A stretch of 64,000 nucleotides of DNA from Pelobacter sp. (lineage in GTDB: Bacteria > Desulfobacterota > Desulfuromonadia > Geobacterales > Pseudopelobacteraceae): contig JAVBXN010000012.1 in assembly GCA_030824515.1 (NCBI GenBank), positions 124,001 through 188,000 on the forward strand, read 5' to 3'. Both the position numbers and the translations under genes were made by a program. Below are positions 1 to 9,235 of this stretch, one piece after another. The notes beneath the pieces are model-generated. The model was not told the origin of the DNA. It ran no database searches and saw only the letters and a list, made by a program, of their open reading frames with translations. Within the stretch, counting starts at the first letter, position 1. Every line of letters begins with the position of its first letter.

Positions 1-2706
1 ATACTTTGACACCACAGCACCATCGGAAGTCGGCAGAACCCGTAGTTTATAGTTGCCGGGCGTCAACGTAGCCGTTCCGGAACTCCCGCTGTAGGACGTG
101 TAATAATTAGTGCCGGTACTTTTATAAACCATAACTGAGGAATATATCGGCGACCCACCGCTGTCGATGACCCTGAACTTCAGTTTCCCTTTCACCGGCG
201 GAGGTGCAATTGTAACAGTCCCTTCCGTCAAGATGATATTGATGCCGGAGGTCACGACCTGTGAAGTTACCGTTACCGGAAGTGCGGACGCTAAATCAAA
301 AACGCCACCATACCAGCGGGAAGGAACCCCCTCATAACCATAATTGGAAAAAACCTTATAACTTCCGGGTGGGAGATAGGAGATGAGATAATTCCCGTTT
401 TCATCGGAATACACACACTTTACCTGTTTCCCGGTAACCGCATCATACGCACAAACCTGGCCTGAGCCGGCAGCACTGACAGAAGGAGGACAGCCGGTAA
501 CCCGGGAGACATTCCCTGAAATGCTGCCGTTGTATGGAATGACAAAATTGACATTACCGGTCACATTGGGAGTCGTCACGCCAATGATATCAGCCAGGCT
601 GATATCCGCTTGGCCACCGTACCACATGATCTTGGCGTCATTGGGATTATACGAAGTGCTCAAGGCAGCCTTATACTGTCCGCCAGCCATCCAGCAGACG
701 CGGTACTCACCGTTGTTGTAGGTGTTGGTGTATGTAATGGCTGCACCGGTCGGGTCAAATATGTGGACATAATAGTGATTATAATAATCGTCGACCGGGG
801 TGCCGTCTGCCTGTTTGACATTCCCCTGGATTATTCCCGCCAGTGACAGCGTGCCGTTGATATTGGCAATTGCTTGAGGAGCTGTCACGGCAACGGCATT
901 TGCCGTAACTGCACTGTTTTTTTCCGAGTAGTATTCCGTCAGGTAATTAGCCATATCGCAGTAAAAATTATAGGCAAACGACACCACATAATTGCCGCTG
1001 GGCACGTACACTGTGTACTGGCCAACCTGATTGGCATAGGTTCCCGTACTGTACCCGGTCTGCCGGTCAGTCACCGTAACATAGGCATTGTCGATCGGCA
1101 CATTCTTGTCGTCATACACTACCCCGGAGATAGACCCGGCGTTTTCCAGCACCGCATCGACATTGCCCAGCACTGTGGAACCCGGCAGCACAACCGGCGT
1201 TGCCTGCACCAAGTCAGGTTTGTCGGTGTACCATTCGGACAGGTACGGCATTGCATCATACTGCTGCAGCGCACCTGCAGTGTTGAAATAGACCTTGTAT
1301 GCATCCGGGGCAAGGTAATCGGTCTGGTAAAAACCGGCATCATCGGTCGTGTAGGTTCCCATGTTTCTGGCAACATCGGAGGAATAGACCACTACCCGTA
1401 CACCAGCCAATGGAGTGCCGCTTGAATTGGTCACATGGCCGCCGATCTTGCCGGCATTCTCCATCAGTGAGGCATCGACAACAACAGTGACGCCATCTGG
1501 AACCGCTACTACCGGCGCCTCTGGAAAACTGGACTTGTTGCCGTTCCAGACCCTGCCGTAGTATTTGAACTGGGTCGGGTTGAACGACAGTTTGTACCCT
1601 CCCGGCAATACTGAAGGAAACTGGTAGGTTCCGTCCGAGGCCGACGAGGTTGAGGCGACCTCCTGCCCGACCGCGTCGTAGAGCTTGACGGCAACATTTG
1701 CCAGTGGAGCGGCTCCGGCTCCCCTGGTTGTACCGGTTATTTTCCCACCAGGGAACGTGACGCTGACAGAATTGGTTGTCACCCCCGGATTCACGGTCAC
1801 CCAGCTGGCCGCTTCCCTGCTCTCGACACCGCCGAACCAGCGCGTCATCGTTGGACTGCTCCGCACAAAACTGACCTTGTAACTGCCGGGAACCAGCATA
1901 TCCACCAGGTAGCTGCCGTCAGATCCGGTCGTGGCAGTGCCCCGCTCCACACCATCTGAATCCTGGATCGTTACGGCAACCCCCTGCATTTTATTGCCGA
2001 AGCTGTCTAAGGCCAGCCCCGCTATACCGCCCCCCTCGATCAATTGGGCTGCGACGCTCCTGGTTCCGCCGTTCACGATCGTCACCGGAGTCACCAGGGA
2101 ACTGAATCGACTGGCAAGGACATCGTCGTAATATTCATCCAGATAACGCTTCGAATAAGTATAGTTTTGCTGGTAGGGGGAAAAATACAGCAGGTATTTA
2201 CCCACCGGAAGGGTCATGGAAAAATTTCCGTTTGCATCTGTTACTCTTCTGTTTGGACCCAGATAGTCTATGATCCCGTCATGGAAGGCATAAACATCTA
2301 CCAGATCCAAACCGGCGCCGCCGCTGTTGGTGACCCTGCCGGAGAGCGTGCCGGTTCCTGAGGAAGACTCCAGCACCATGCTGGCATCGAATACGGCACT
2401 GTCGACAAGAACGGCTCCGGGACAACTTGTCCCATACCAGGCACTGGCATAGCCGGTGTTTTGTGTATCAAACCGGATCTGATAGCTGTCCGCCGGAAGT
2501 CCGCTGATCCGGTAATTGCCATTGGCATCCGTCTGCGTTGTATTGACCGTGGCCTGTTGCTGCCCGTAAACCGTAACGACAACTCCGACAACACCGTTTC
2601 CAGCGGAATTGGTCAAGCGCCCTGCTATCTCGGCCGCCCCGGCAAGGCCTGAGCAAAGAACCACCATAAACAACATCACGAAAAAAACCGTCTTCAGTCG
2701 AGCCAT
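1..2706 (-). CDS. Giant exported protein of tandem carboxypeptidase-regulatory-like repeats (3' end outside window)
   Basis: The minus frame from ATG at 2706 is open through all 902 codons to the left edge, so the protein is longer than what is seen. It starts with a signal peptide (MARLKTVFFVMLFMVVLCSG, cleavage near AGA-AE). The rest is at least seven repeats of about 95-120 residues, each resembling a carboxypeptidase regulatory-like (transthyretin-fold) domain: a start like 'GxVTNSxGxPLxGVxV', a middle 'TDxxGxYxxxxLPxGxYKVxF' and an aromatic tail such as RWFGGV, SEWYTDK, TEYYSEK, MWYGGQ or RWYGGV. These domains usually sit in secreted or surface adhesion proteins. No catalytic residues are visible. 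A GGAG about 8 bases upstream supports the start. The gene lies 42 bases after the 2054-residue gene and is probably cotranscribed. The function is unknown; a surface or matrix role is inference. Confidence 0.9.
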   Translation of the reverse strand, partial: MARLKTVFFVMLFMVVLCSGLAGAAEIAGRLTNSAGNGVVGVVVTVYGQQQATVNTTQTDANGNYRISGLPADSYQIRFDTQNTGYASAWYGTSCPGAVLVDSAVFDASMVLESSSGTGTLSGRVTNSGGAGLDLVDVYAFHDGIIDYLGPNRRVTDANGNFSMTLPVGKYLLYFSPYQQNYTYSKRYLDEYYDDVLASRFSSLVTPVTIVNGGTRSVAAQLIEGGGIAGLALDSFGNKMQGVAVTIQDSDGVERGTATTGSDGSYLVDMLVPGSYKVSFVRSSPTMTRWFGGVESREAASWVTVNPGVTTNSVSVTFPGGKITGTTRGAGAAPLANVAVKLYDAVGQEVASTSSASDGTYQFPSVLPGGYKLSFNPTQFKYYGRVWNGNKSSFPEAPVVAVPDGVTVVVDASLMENAGKIGGHVTNSSGTPLAGVRVVVYSSDVARNMGTYTTDDAGFYQTDYLAPDAYKVYFNTAGALQQYDAMPYLSEWYTDKPDLVQATPVVLPGSTVLGNVDAVLENAGSISGVVYDDKNVPIDNAYVTVTDRQTGYSTGTYANQVGQYTVYVPSGNYVVSFAYNFYCDMANYLTEYYSEKNSAVTANAVAVTAPQAIANINGTLSLAGIIQGNVKQADGTPVDDYYNHYYVHIFDPTGAAITYTNTYNNGEYRVCWMAGGQYKAALSTSYNPNDAKIMWYGGQADISLADIIGVTTPNVTGNVNFVIPYNGSISGNVSRVTGCPPSVSAAGSGQVCAYDAVTGKQVKCVYSDENGNYLISYLPPGSYKVFSNYGYEGVPSRWYGGVFDLASALPVTVTSQVVTSGINIILTEGTVTIAPPPVKGKLKFRVIDSGGSPIYSSVMVYKSTGTNYYTSYSGSSGTATLTPGNYKLRVLPTSDGAVVSKY

Positions 2707-2748
2707 AAAGTGCATCTCCACAAGTCAAATTCTGTAAAAGCAATCACA

Positions 2749-5700
2749 TCACTCAATAACAATCCGGTCCGCCACCAGCGACCCGGCGGCAATCACCAGA
2801 CTCCCCTTGATATGGAGATAACCTTCCGCCCGGCTCAAACTGCTGTCCAGGCCGCCAAGAAGTGTCAGGGCCAAATTGCGGTTAAGATTGAGGCCGCCGC
2901 TGAGGGTGCCGACACCGGTGCGGATGAGAACCGGCCTCAGGTCCAATCCCGACGCCATGGCTGCATCATAGGCCAGCTCGAAAGTCGAATAATAGGTAGA
3001 CGGTGACTCGACCAGCATTATGACCGGTGGAGTATCCTCTTCAACGCTGTCGGAAGCTCCTCCGATGATCAGCCGGTCAACAGTCAGTGCCCCCGCTGCT
3101 ATGGTAAGGTTTCCCAGCAGCCGTGAATACGCGCCACTTCCGCTAAAGGCGTTGTCATATCCTCCCCTGAGCGTCCGTTCGACTGCATTGGCCAGCACCA
3201 GGTTTTCAGTGAAATCACCTTCCTGGGCAAGCAAGGTCACGGTTTCCGCTCCACCGACTGTTGAAACGGCCGCACTCAAGGTTGAAAAGAATGCAGGTGA
3301 CGCTCCGTCACGCTTTACCAAAGGATTTTTTGCCAGAAACGAGGCAACGGCGCTCTTGTCGGCAGACATCAACACAGAGCAGTTACCGGCGCCGCTGCAC
3401 ACACCCGACCAGCCGCCGAATGCTGAGCCGACTGAAGGAGTAGGCAATAGCGTTACTGTTGAGCCTTGTGTAAACTCAGACGTGCAGGTGCCCTCGGTAC
3501 AGGCAATGCCGGCGGGATTACTGGTAACATTGCCTCCCACCGTTCCGGAAAGTGTTACGTTGAGTCTGGACATTGTGACCGGCACCGAGGCGTTGACCGG
3601 CAGACTCATTGTTGACGCATCAGGGTCGTTGGAAGAAATGGCGACTGAGGCGCTCCAGTTGCCGCTGGTTTCCGGCGTGATGCTGACTTCCAGTGAGCAG
3701 GAAACGCCGGGCAGCAGCGTAGGGGCAAGGCCAGAACATGGGTTGCTGCCACCGGGAGCAATTGCATAGGGGGCGCCGACCGAAACGCTGGACACAATCA
3801 GCGAAGCAGTTCCGGCGTTGCGGACCAGCAACTCCTGCGTTGACTTCTGCCCCACCAGGACTGCACCGAAAGCAATTTCAGGTGGGAACGCCTGGATGTC
3901 CTGCTGACTGCCGGGCAAACTGACCTGATAACTGTTGTTGTTTTCATCACCCTCTACAATGACATCCGCTTCATCAACGGTTGCAATAACCGTATAGTAT
4001 GGCTTCCCTACCGCCGAGGCATTCCAGTCATAGGACAGGTCCTGGCCTTCGAAGCGTTCAAGAGCCTTCACCGACAGAGACACCAGCACCGGCCCCGTGG
4101 CGCTGTCGCTGCGCAGTGCCAGAGTCGATGCCGCACTTGCAGTCCCGCCATTATTGAACACGTTTGCCACCAGGCGAAACCGGGCCGGCCCGATCTTTTC
4201 CCATGACAGGTCTCGAATGCTGAGGTCCGGAGCTGCTACAGCCAGACTTATCTTGTTATTGCTCCGGTTAACGGTATCGATCACTCCTGCGGGGTCAATC
4301 ACCGCATAGACGATCAAAGGCGCACTACCCTGGGGAATTGTCCAGGGGATGGATACGACTTGTTCCTCTCCCGGGCGGAATGGCCCAACGACGGTTGCCC
4401 CGTCAATTGCGACACCACCTGCGGCAGGGTCGCCATTATAGAACATCACAGCGACATTCTGGGCAACCTTGTCACCCACGTTCTGAGCCACAACGTTCAA
4501 TGTCACGGCGCTGCCAGGAGCCGCATTGGCCGGATCAATGTCAAAGCTGCCGACTTTCAGGGCCAGGTCATCACCCAGGGTATGCTTTAGCATCGCAAGT
4601 TCAGTATAAGTTCCCGTTGCCAGGGAACCGTCGGCATTGATCAGCAGCTTCCGGTTATAGCAGGCCAGAATACTGTCGTTACCCAGAAAGGCAAGGGCCG
4701 GTCGCTGTTCGGTATGGGCATCGGCAGTAAGCTGCATGGGGTTGCCCCACAGCTTGAAGACCGGATCATAGACTGCGGCAAACAGGTCGGAGCTGCCGGC
4801 ATCGGAAGTATCAGCATAAATAACCGCAATCTTCCCATCGGCGGCAGTGGCCTGCTTGAAATCGGCCAGGGTGCTGGAGTATTCTTCTTCACTGCGAATC
4901 ACTGTCCGCTGGCCGAAATCGAAACCTGTCACACTGGAAAGCTCCCCCCCCTTAACCCAGGTAAGGATGAAGGCCCCGTTCGAGTCCAGAGCAAGCTGGG
5001 GGTTGCTGTCAATGACCGTATCGCTGGTCAATCGGCTCAAAGCCCCCCATGAACCGCCGGCATAATTCAGGCGATACAGTTCAAGATCGGTGATGGTTGC
5101 AGCATTGCCATCGGTATCCATGGAAAGCACAATGTTGGCGGCAACTCCATCATAGGCGACAGTATAGCGGTTGATCCCATTTGGTACGGTTGCCGCCACG
5201 GCAGGGAGACTCCAGGCTGCGCCATTGAAACGGGCGTACCAAAGCTTGTTCGGCTTGGCAGCGCTGCCGCTCAAGTCATCCTGATCATTGCTGATCCAGG
5301 TCAGCATCAGGTTATTCTTGACTGCTCCTGCAAGTTTGGGGCTGCGATCAAGGACCGAATTGCTGCTCAGGCTGACAACCGGGCTCCAGGAACTGGTGGC
5401 AGAGTTGAAGACCGCCACGGAAATTTCCATTTTAGACAGCATTTCAGGGAAGGTTGCCGTATCGCCCAGAGGGCTCCGCAGATTCTCCCAGGCCGCGGCG
5501 ATAGTGCCATCGCTGAAGGTAAGCGCAGCGGGGCTGGTATCACTGGTGCCGTCATCGGCAACTGGAACCGGCTGACTCCAGGTTGAGCCGTTGTAGTTAG
5601 AATGCACCAGCATCGTTCGGTTGACCGGGCTGCGGGAAGCGTTATCGGAAATCCACAGCAGGTTGGCGCTGTTTCCCGCAGCCGAAAGGCTCGGGTTAGA

Positions 5701-8700
5701 CACCGGAAAGGTTGCCGAGGCAAGTGATGCGGTCGATACGTTGTAGGTCTGGCTGGCGGTCACGAACTGCCGGGTGGCAAGATTTGGTTCGCGCTCGAAA
5801 GTCGCTGTGCCGGTGTTCAAGTAGTCGCGGGAGATAAGGATCGGCTCTGAAGAAAGACGCTCAGGCAACGACGGAGCCTGCTGGGCGCAGGGTCCGGCAA
5901 GACACCAGGTTTGTTTGTATGAATTGGTGTTCCACTCCCACGGTCCGATGTAGAGACGCGCCTTCTCCTCCAGGAAAATTGCCATTTCTTCCAAATGCAT
6001 CGGGTTGACACTGGGCCACATCCACTTGGTTTCTGCCCCCATGGTCAGAGTCCCCTCGGCCGCGCCCATCTCGTGGACTCCTACTCCAAGCGAACCGGCA
6101 ACTGACGGATTCAGATTCATGGCCCCGGTAAATTTCTTGTCGAACAGGTCGTTGACACTGATCGTAAAATCACCGCCCAGACTTAGAGTGAACTTCAAAT
6201 ACCAAGGAACCGGAATCGGCCCCAACGGCGTGACGTTCTGTCTGACCGCCTCGTACTTGAAGTCTCCGGCAAACCCTGCCGACCCCTTGTATTTCCAGCC
6301 GGCCTCATTATTGCCGCAGGAATTGGGATTAAATTCGACGCCGATATCAACCAAGGGGAAAAAGGTCATTTCTCGGCCGCCAACATTGACAGATGGCAGA
6401 GGAATACCGATTCCCAAGGTTTTATATATTTCGCTCTCTGCTTTTAACAGCTCCAGATATTTGAAATTGGTTTTGAATTTACGGAAATCACGATGTTGAT
6501 AATAATCTTTCTCCAGGGACTTCCCCAGTGCCATGTTTTTCCAACTGTACTTGTAGCTGCCGGTACCGTCGCTCTTGAAGGAAGCATCCAGTTCGGGAAT
6601 ATAATTGACTCGAAAAGGGTTATCGCCAAAGATGGGCACTGACTTGTCGACAACTTTCTCCAACGACTTCAGAAACTCGGCTTTTACCGGCACTGCGGTT
6701 TTGTAGGAGAAACCATTGATGTCACTGACAAAGGAGAGTGGTGTTGCACCCAGGGGCTTGGTCACCAGAAAATCAGCGGACGCTTCGGGGGACTCACTTC
6801 CATCAGCGGCTATGGCAACCGCTTTAAGAGTGGAGCACGGTGTAAACATCGTTGCAATGTTGAAGCTTTTGCTGGCTGTAGCAGTGGTAGTAGGAACTTC
6901 AAAAGTTCCACCGGGCGAAATAAAGCGGACCTTGCCGGGAGCCTTCCCGCCCCAGTCCACATAGGCCGTAAAATCCACGGAAGTGAATGAGCTCAGATCC
7001 GGCAGGAAATAATAGGGCTTACCCGTTGAATACGGGGAATTGATGGATGTAATTCTAACGCCGGTCCAATTGGCGGGGAAGATGTGGGCATTCTTGACAG
7101 CCGACTGCAGGGGCAAAAGATTTAGCGATGACCGCCAGGGACTGTATCCGGCTTTTGAAATGACCAGATCATACGAGCCCGCAGCAAGAGCATTGATCTG
7201 GTAATTGCCGTTTGCATCCGTAGGCACCGTTGGCAGAGTGCCGAGCGTGACCGTAGCATTGGCCAACGGCAGCAATGTCGTTGCATCAAGAACATTTCCC
7301 TTCAGGTTGGCCGTCCCGGAACCACATGCCGAACCCAGGAGAGTTACAGAGCTGTCTCCTTTGTCACTCGGAACCAAAAGAGTTGAGCCTTTGCTGCCGC
7401 ATGACAATGGCTTGAAATTAACCGTAACGGAGCATGTCCCGTCAGCCGCCAGTGTCAAGCCGGAGCAACCATCCCCCATGGTGAAATCATGAACAGAAGC
7501 GTTACCGAAGGACAACGTGCCAAGCGTTGCTGCAGTGGCGGATGAGTTGGTTACTGTTATAAGCCGGGATAGAACTTCACCGGGATAGGCAGTGCCAAAA
7601 GAAACCGGAGCTGGAGTGAAACTGAGAAAACCGCTGGAACCTGAACTGTAGTACGGGTTAAGAACTGTCGTGCCATCCAGGAATATTTTCTGACCATCGG
7701 GAGAGATGGTGATTTCTCCTTGACCAATCTCCACACTGTTCATCGGCATCAGCTGAATTTGCCCTGTGGCGGTATTAACCAGATATCCCTTGGTCCGGTA
7801 AGGAAATGTCGTATCCCGGTGAGTGAATACAAGGTAGTTGCCATCATCGCTCATGCAGAACGGACTGACTCCGATATTTCCCGATGCGCCGATTGCAGCA
7901 GTCGTTATACCTCCAAAACTGGTTGGTGTAATAAAATTGGCATTACCTGAAACCAGATCGACATGAACAAGAAATTTACCCTTGGCTGACACGTTGATAC
8001 TTGAGGCATCGTACGTTGCCACCATTCGTGTAGCACTTTTATTCAGGTATAGTCTGTCATAGGCCAAATATGAGGTAGTATTTAGCGATGTGTTGCTACC
8101 ATCCACAACTCCATTAACTGTCAGCGGGGTTACGGAAGTCGCCGAATTCGAAAAGTCCGAGGCATTCAAATAAAACAGTGGTGAAAAAGAATTATTATCC
8201 TTCATCCTGACAAATATTTTGTTTCCATCTCCGCTTAACTTAAGTTTGACCTCTGTACTACCCCAGTCCATGGACTTGTTGGTTTTAGTAATCATGTCCC
8301 GCAGGATCCAGCGAATATTGCCCATACCGTCGGTATCCACAGGAAAAAGGACAAATCTGCCGTCAGTAGAAACGGTGATTTCATAACCATCAGGATTAAG
8401 AGCGATAGCTTCTGAATAGTCCTGCCCGCTGATCGTTTCAACCGAAACCACTTCAGGCTCCCGGGTCTGCCGGTCGTAGCGACATAGATAAGGAGCATCC
8501 TGATTATAAACCGGTAGAAAGAAATAAACATAACGGCCATCGGCTGAGACAGGATTACTGGCAAAAGTGGTTGGTCTGAATATACTCGGCACAGAAAGAG
8601 CGGTGCCCGCTGCAGGCACCTGCCCTTGAGTCAAGGCAGCATGATAGAACTGGTTGGTATTAAGGTCTTTCAGGTAAACATCAAAATGTGCGTTTGTGTC

Positions 8701-8913
8701 TGCGGCAATCAGCGATTGATCAGTCTCAAAGGCCCAAATTGAACCATCTGCACTCTTAAAAAGGCTATCCCGTTCTTCATTGTAGGTTAAGACTGTAAAT
8801 CCCTCAGCAGAAACACATGGGGATCCTGCCAGCAGAGTTGCAACCACTACCAGCAAGATGACAACAAATAGATGATTACGCAGAGCCGCACCTGCCCGAC
8901 TGAAAACTTTCAT
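2749..8913 (-). CDS. 2054-residue exported multidomain surface protein
   Basis: A signal peptide covers about residues 1-36 (hydrophobic VVILLVVVATLLAG, cleavage after VSA). Rough domain order: a TolB/PD40-like beta-propeller (about 40-430), a choice-of-anchor-D/Hydin-like domain (about 435-535), a carboxypeptidase-regulatory-like domain (about 538-620), a long unassigned middle, a second propeller-like segment (about 1080-1440), two CARDB domains (from about 1450 and 1565), another choice-of-anchor-D domain (from about 1680), an InlB B-type repeat with AFGGWSG and paired cysteines (about 1785-1860), and a C-terminal beta-helix-like part with repeated 'LxGG..' and 'LTIAAGxLxVDRLII' units. There are no obvious catalytic motifs, so structural or adhesive roles outside the cell are likely. 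The start has GGAG 7 bases upstream and follows an attenuator-like leader. The next giant exported gene begins 42 bases downstream. Confidence 0.9.
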   Translation of the reverse strand: MKVFSRAGAALRNHLFVVILLVVVATLLAGSPCVSAEGFTVLTYNEERDSLFKSADGSIWAFETDQSLIAADTNAHFDVYLKDLNTNQFYHAALTQGQVPAAGTALSVPSIFRPTTFASNPVSADGRYVYFFLPVYNQDAPYLCRYDRQTREPEVVSVETISGQDYSEAIALNPDGYEITVSTDGRFVLFPVDTDGMGNIRWILRDMITKTNKSMDWGSTEVKLKLSGDGNKIFVRMKDNNSFSPLFYLNASDFSNSATSVTPLTVNGVVDGSNTSLNTTSYLAYDRLYLNKSATRMVATYDASSINVSAKGKFLVHVDLVSGNANFITPTSFGGITTAAIGASGNIGVSPFCMSDDGNYLVFTHRDTTFPYRTKGYLVNTATGQIQLMPMNSVEIGQGEITISPDGQKIFLDGTTVLNPYYSSGSSGFLSFTPAPVSFGTAYPGEVLSRLITVTNSSATAATLGTLSFGNASVHDFTMGDGCSGLTLAADGTCSVTVNFKPLSCGSKGSTLLVPSDKGDSSVTLLGSACGSGTANLKGNVLDATTLLPLANATVTLGTLPTVPTDANGNYQINALAAGSYDLVISKAGYSPWRSSLNLLPLQSAVKNAHIFPANWTGVRITSINSPYSTGKPYYFLPDLSSFTSVDFTAYVDWGGKAPGKVRFISPGGTFEVPTTTATASKSFNIATMFTPCSTLKAVAIAADGSESPEASADFLVTKPLGATPLSFVSDINGFSYKTAVPVKAEFLKSLEKVVDKSVPIFGDNPFRVNYIPELDASFKSDGTGSYKYSWKNMALGKSLEKDYYQHRDFRKFKTNFKYLELLKAESEIYKTLGIGIPLPSVNVGGREMTFFPLVDIGVEFNPNSCGNNEAGWKYKGSAGFAGDFKYEAVRQNVTPLGPIPVPWYLKFTLSLGGDFTISVNDLFDKKFTGAMNLNPSVAGSLGVGVHEMGAAEGTLTMGAETKWMWPSVNPMHLEEMAIFLEEKARLYIGPWEWNTNSYKQTWCLAGPCAQQAPSLPERLSSEPILISRDYLNTGTATFEREPNLATRQFVTASQTYNVSTASLASATFPVSNPSLSAAGNSANLLWISDNASRSPVNRTMLVHSNYNGSTWSQPVPVADDGTSDTSPAALTFSDGTIAAAWENLRSPLGDTATFPEMLSKMEISVAVFNSATSSWSPVVSLSSNSVLDRSPKLAGAVKNNLMLTWISNDQDDLSGSAAKPNKLWYARFNGAAWSLPAVAATVPNGINRYTVAYDGVAANIVLSMDTDGNAATITDLELYRLNYAGGSWGALSRLTSDTVIDSNPQLALDSNGAFILTWVKGGELSSVTGFDFGQRTVIRSEEEYSSTLADFKQATAADGKIAVIYADTSDAGSSDLFAAVYDPVFKLWGNPMQLTADAHTEQRPALAFLGNDSILACYNRKLLINADGSLATGTYTELAMLKHTLGDDLALKVGSFDIDPANAAPGSAVTLNVVAQNVGDKVAQNVAVMFYNGDPAAGGVAIDGATVVGPFRPGEEQVVSIPWTIPQGSAPLIVYAVIDPAGVIDTVNRSNNKISLAVAAPDLSIRDLSWEKIGPARFRLVANVFNNGGTASAASTLALRSDSATGPVLVSLSVKALERFEGQDLSYDWNASAVGKPYYTVIATVDEADVIVEGDENNNSYQVSLPGSQQDIQAFPPEIAFGAVLVGQKSTQELLVRNAGTASLIVSSVSVGAPYAIAPGGSNPCSGLAPTLLPGVSCSLEVSITPETSGNWSASVAISSNDPDASTMSLPVNASVPVTMSRLNVTLSGTVGGNVTSNPAGIACTEGTCTSEFTQGSTVTLLPTPSVGSAFGGWSGVCSGAGNCSVLMSADKSAVASFLAKNPLVKRDGASPAFFSTLSAAVSTVGGAETVTLLAQEGDFTENLVLANAVERTLRGGYDNAFSGSGAYSRLLGNLTIAAGALTVDRLIIGGASDSVEEDTPPVIMLVESPSTYYSTFELAYDAAMASGLDLRPVLIRTGVGTLSGGLNLNRNLALTLLGGLDSSLSRAEGYLHIKGSLVIAAGSLVADRIVIE

Positions 8914-8986
8914 TCATTTACTCCATTAACAGGCATTGGATTACAGACAACGGCATATGAAACTCAATGCCACACCTGCATCACAC

Positions 8987-9020
8987 AAAAAAAGCCCGCC
9001 GAATCGAACCGGCGGGCTTT
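8987..9020 (-). terminator. Perfect intrinsic terminator inside the leader of the giant exported protein gene
   Basis: On the minus strand a 10-bp perfect stem (arms 9020-9011 and 9000-8991) with a 10-base loop is followed at once by a run of T (complement of the A run 8987-8993). It lies about 75 bases upstream of the start codon at 8913 and well downstream of the 516-residue gene, which ends at 9236. Because a promoter-like site and structured segments lie between that stop and the hairpin, it may act as an attenuator for the gene downstream and not just end the upstream transcript. Confidence 0.8.
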
Positions 9021-9125
9021 CATGCAAGCACCCTCACGCCATTTCGACAGCCCCTCTATCCCGGTGGGATGGTAGCTTTGCGACACACGGTTGCCCGTGC
9101 TGTGCCATTTCGATGACTTTCTGTA
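9021..9125 (-). ncRNA. Candidate structured leader RNA (riboswitch-like) upstream of the attenuator
   Basis: Read on the minus strand, this segment folds into compact parts. There is a CACGG/CCGTG hairpin closed by a GCAA tetraloop (9101-9088), then the linker TGTCGCAAAGCTACC, then an ATCCC/GGGAT hairpin. ACAG near 9102 and CTGT near 9050 could close the domain. A GGGCT element (9053-9049) can pair with AGCCC in the 5' arm of the terminator (9018-9014), a plausible antiterminator. The string CGCAAAGC recalls the core of class I cyclic-di-GMP (GEMM) riboswitches, but the rest of that consensus is not visible, so no ligand class is assigned. A direct repeat GCCATTTCGA (9038-9047 and 9104-9113, plus-strand reading) flanks the region. 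Confidence 0.4.
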
Positions 9126-9131
9126 TCAAGT

Positions 9132-9160
9132 TTTCTACTCTCACATTAAAACTAAGTCAA
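9132..9160 (-). promoter_or_regulatory. Sigma-70-type promoter candidate for the leader and giant exported genes
   Basis: On the minus strand TTGACT (9160-9155) is followed after exactly 17 bases by TAGAAA (9137-9132). The -35 matches the consensus at five of six positions and the -10 at four of six. A transcript starting near 9125 would begin just before the structured leader. The surroundings are AT-rich. The prediction is by eye only. Confidence 0.5.
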
Positions 9161-9235
9161 TTGTTATTATAAACCTCCTACTTACACTCGTATGAAGCTT
9201 GCAACACCAAACAAGTAATTGCTAACCCTGCCGTT

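Noticed and set aside
9093-9108. Sigma-54-like site TGGCAC-AGCAC-GGGCA on the minus strand
   Set aside because: The -24 part is perfect, but the -12 lacks both T residues and the site falls inside the hairpin region; the sigma-70-like promoter upstream fits better.
9021-9125. A standard class I c-di-GMP (GEMM) riboswitch
   Set aside because: Only the CGCAAAGC core and a GNRA hairpin agree; the GGCAAAC/GGGTTACC pairing and the second conserved helix are not visible. Kept as an unnamed leader.
8936-9172. Plus-strand open frame over the leader
   Set aside because: No ribosome site, low-complexity translation, and it crosses the terminator stem.
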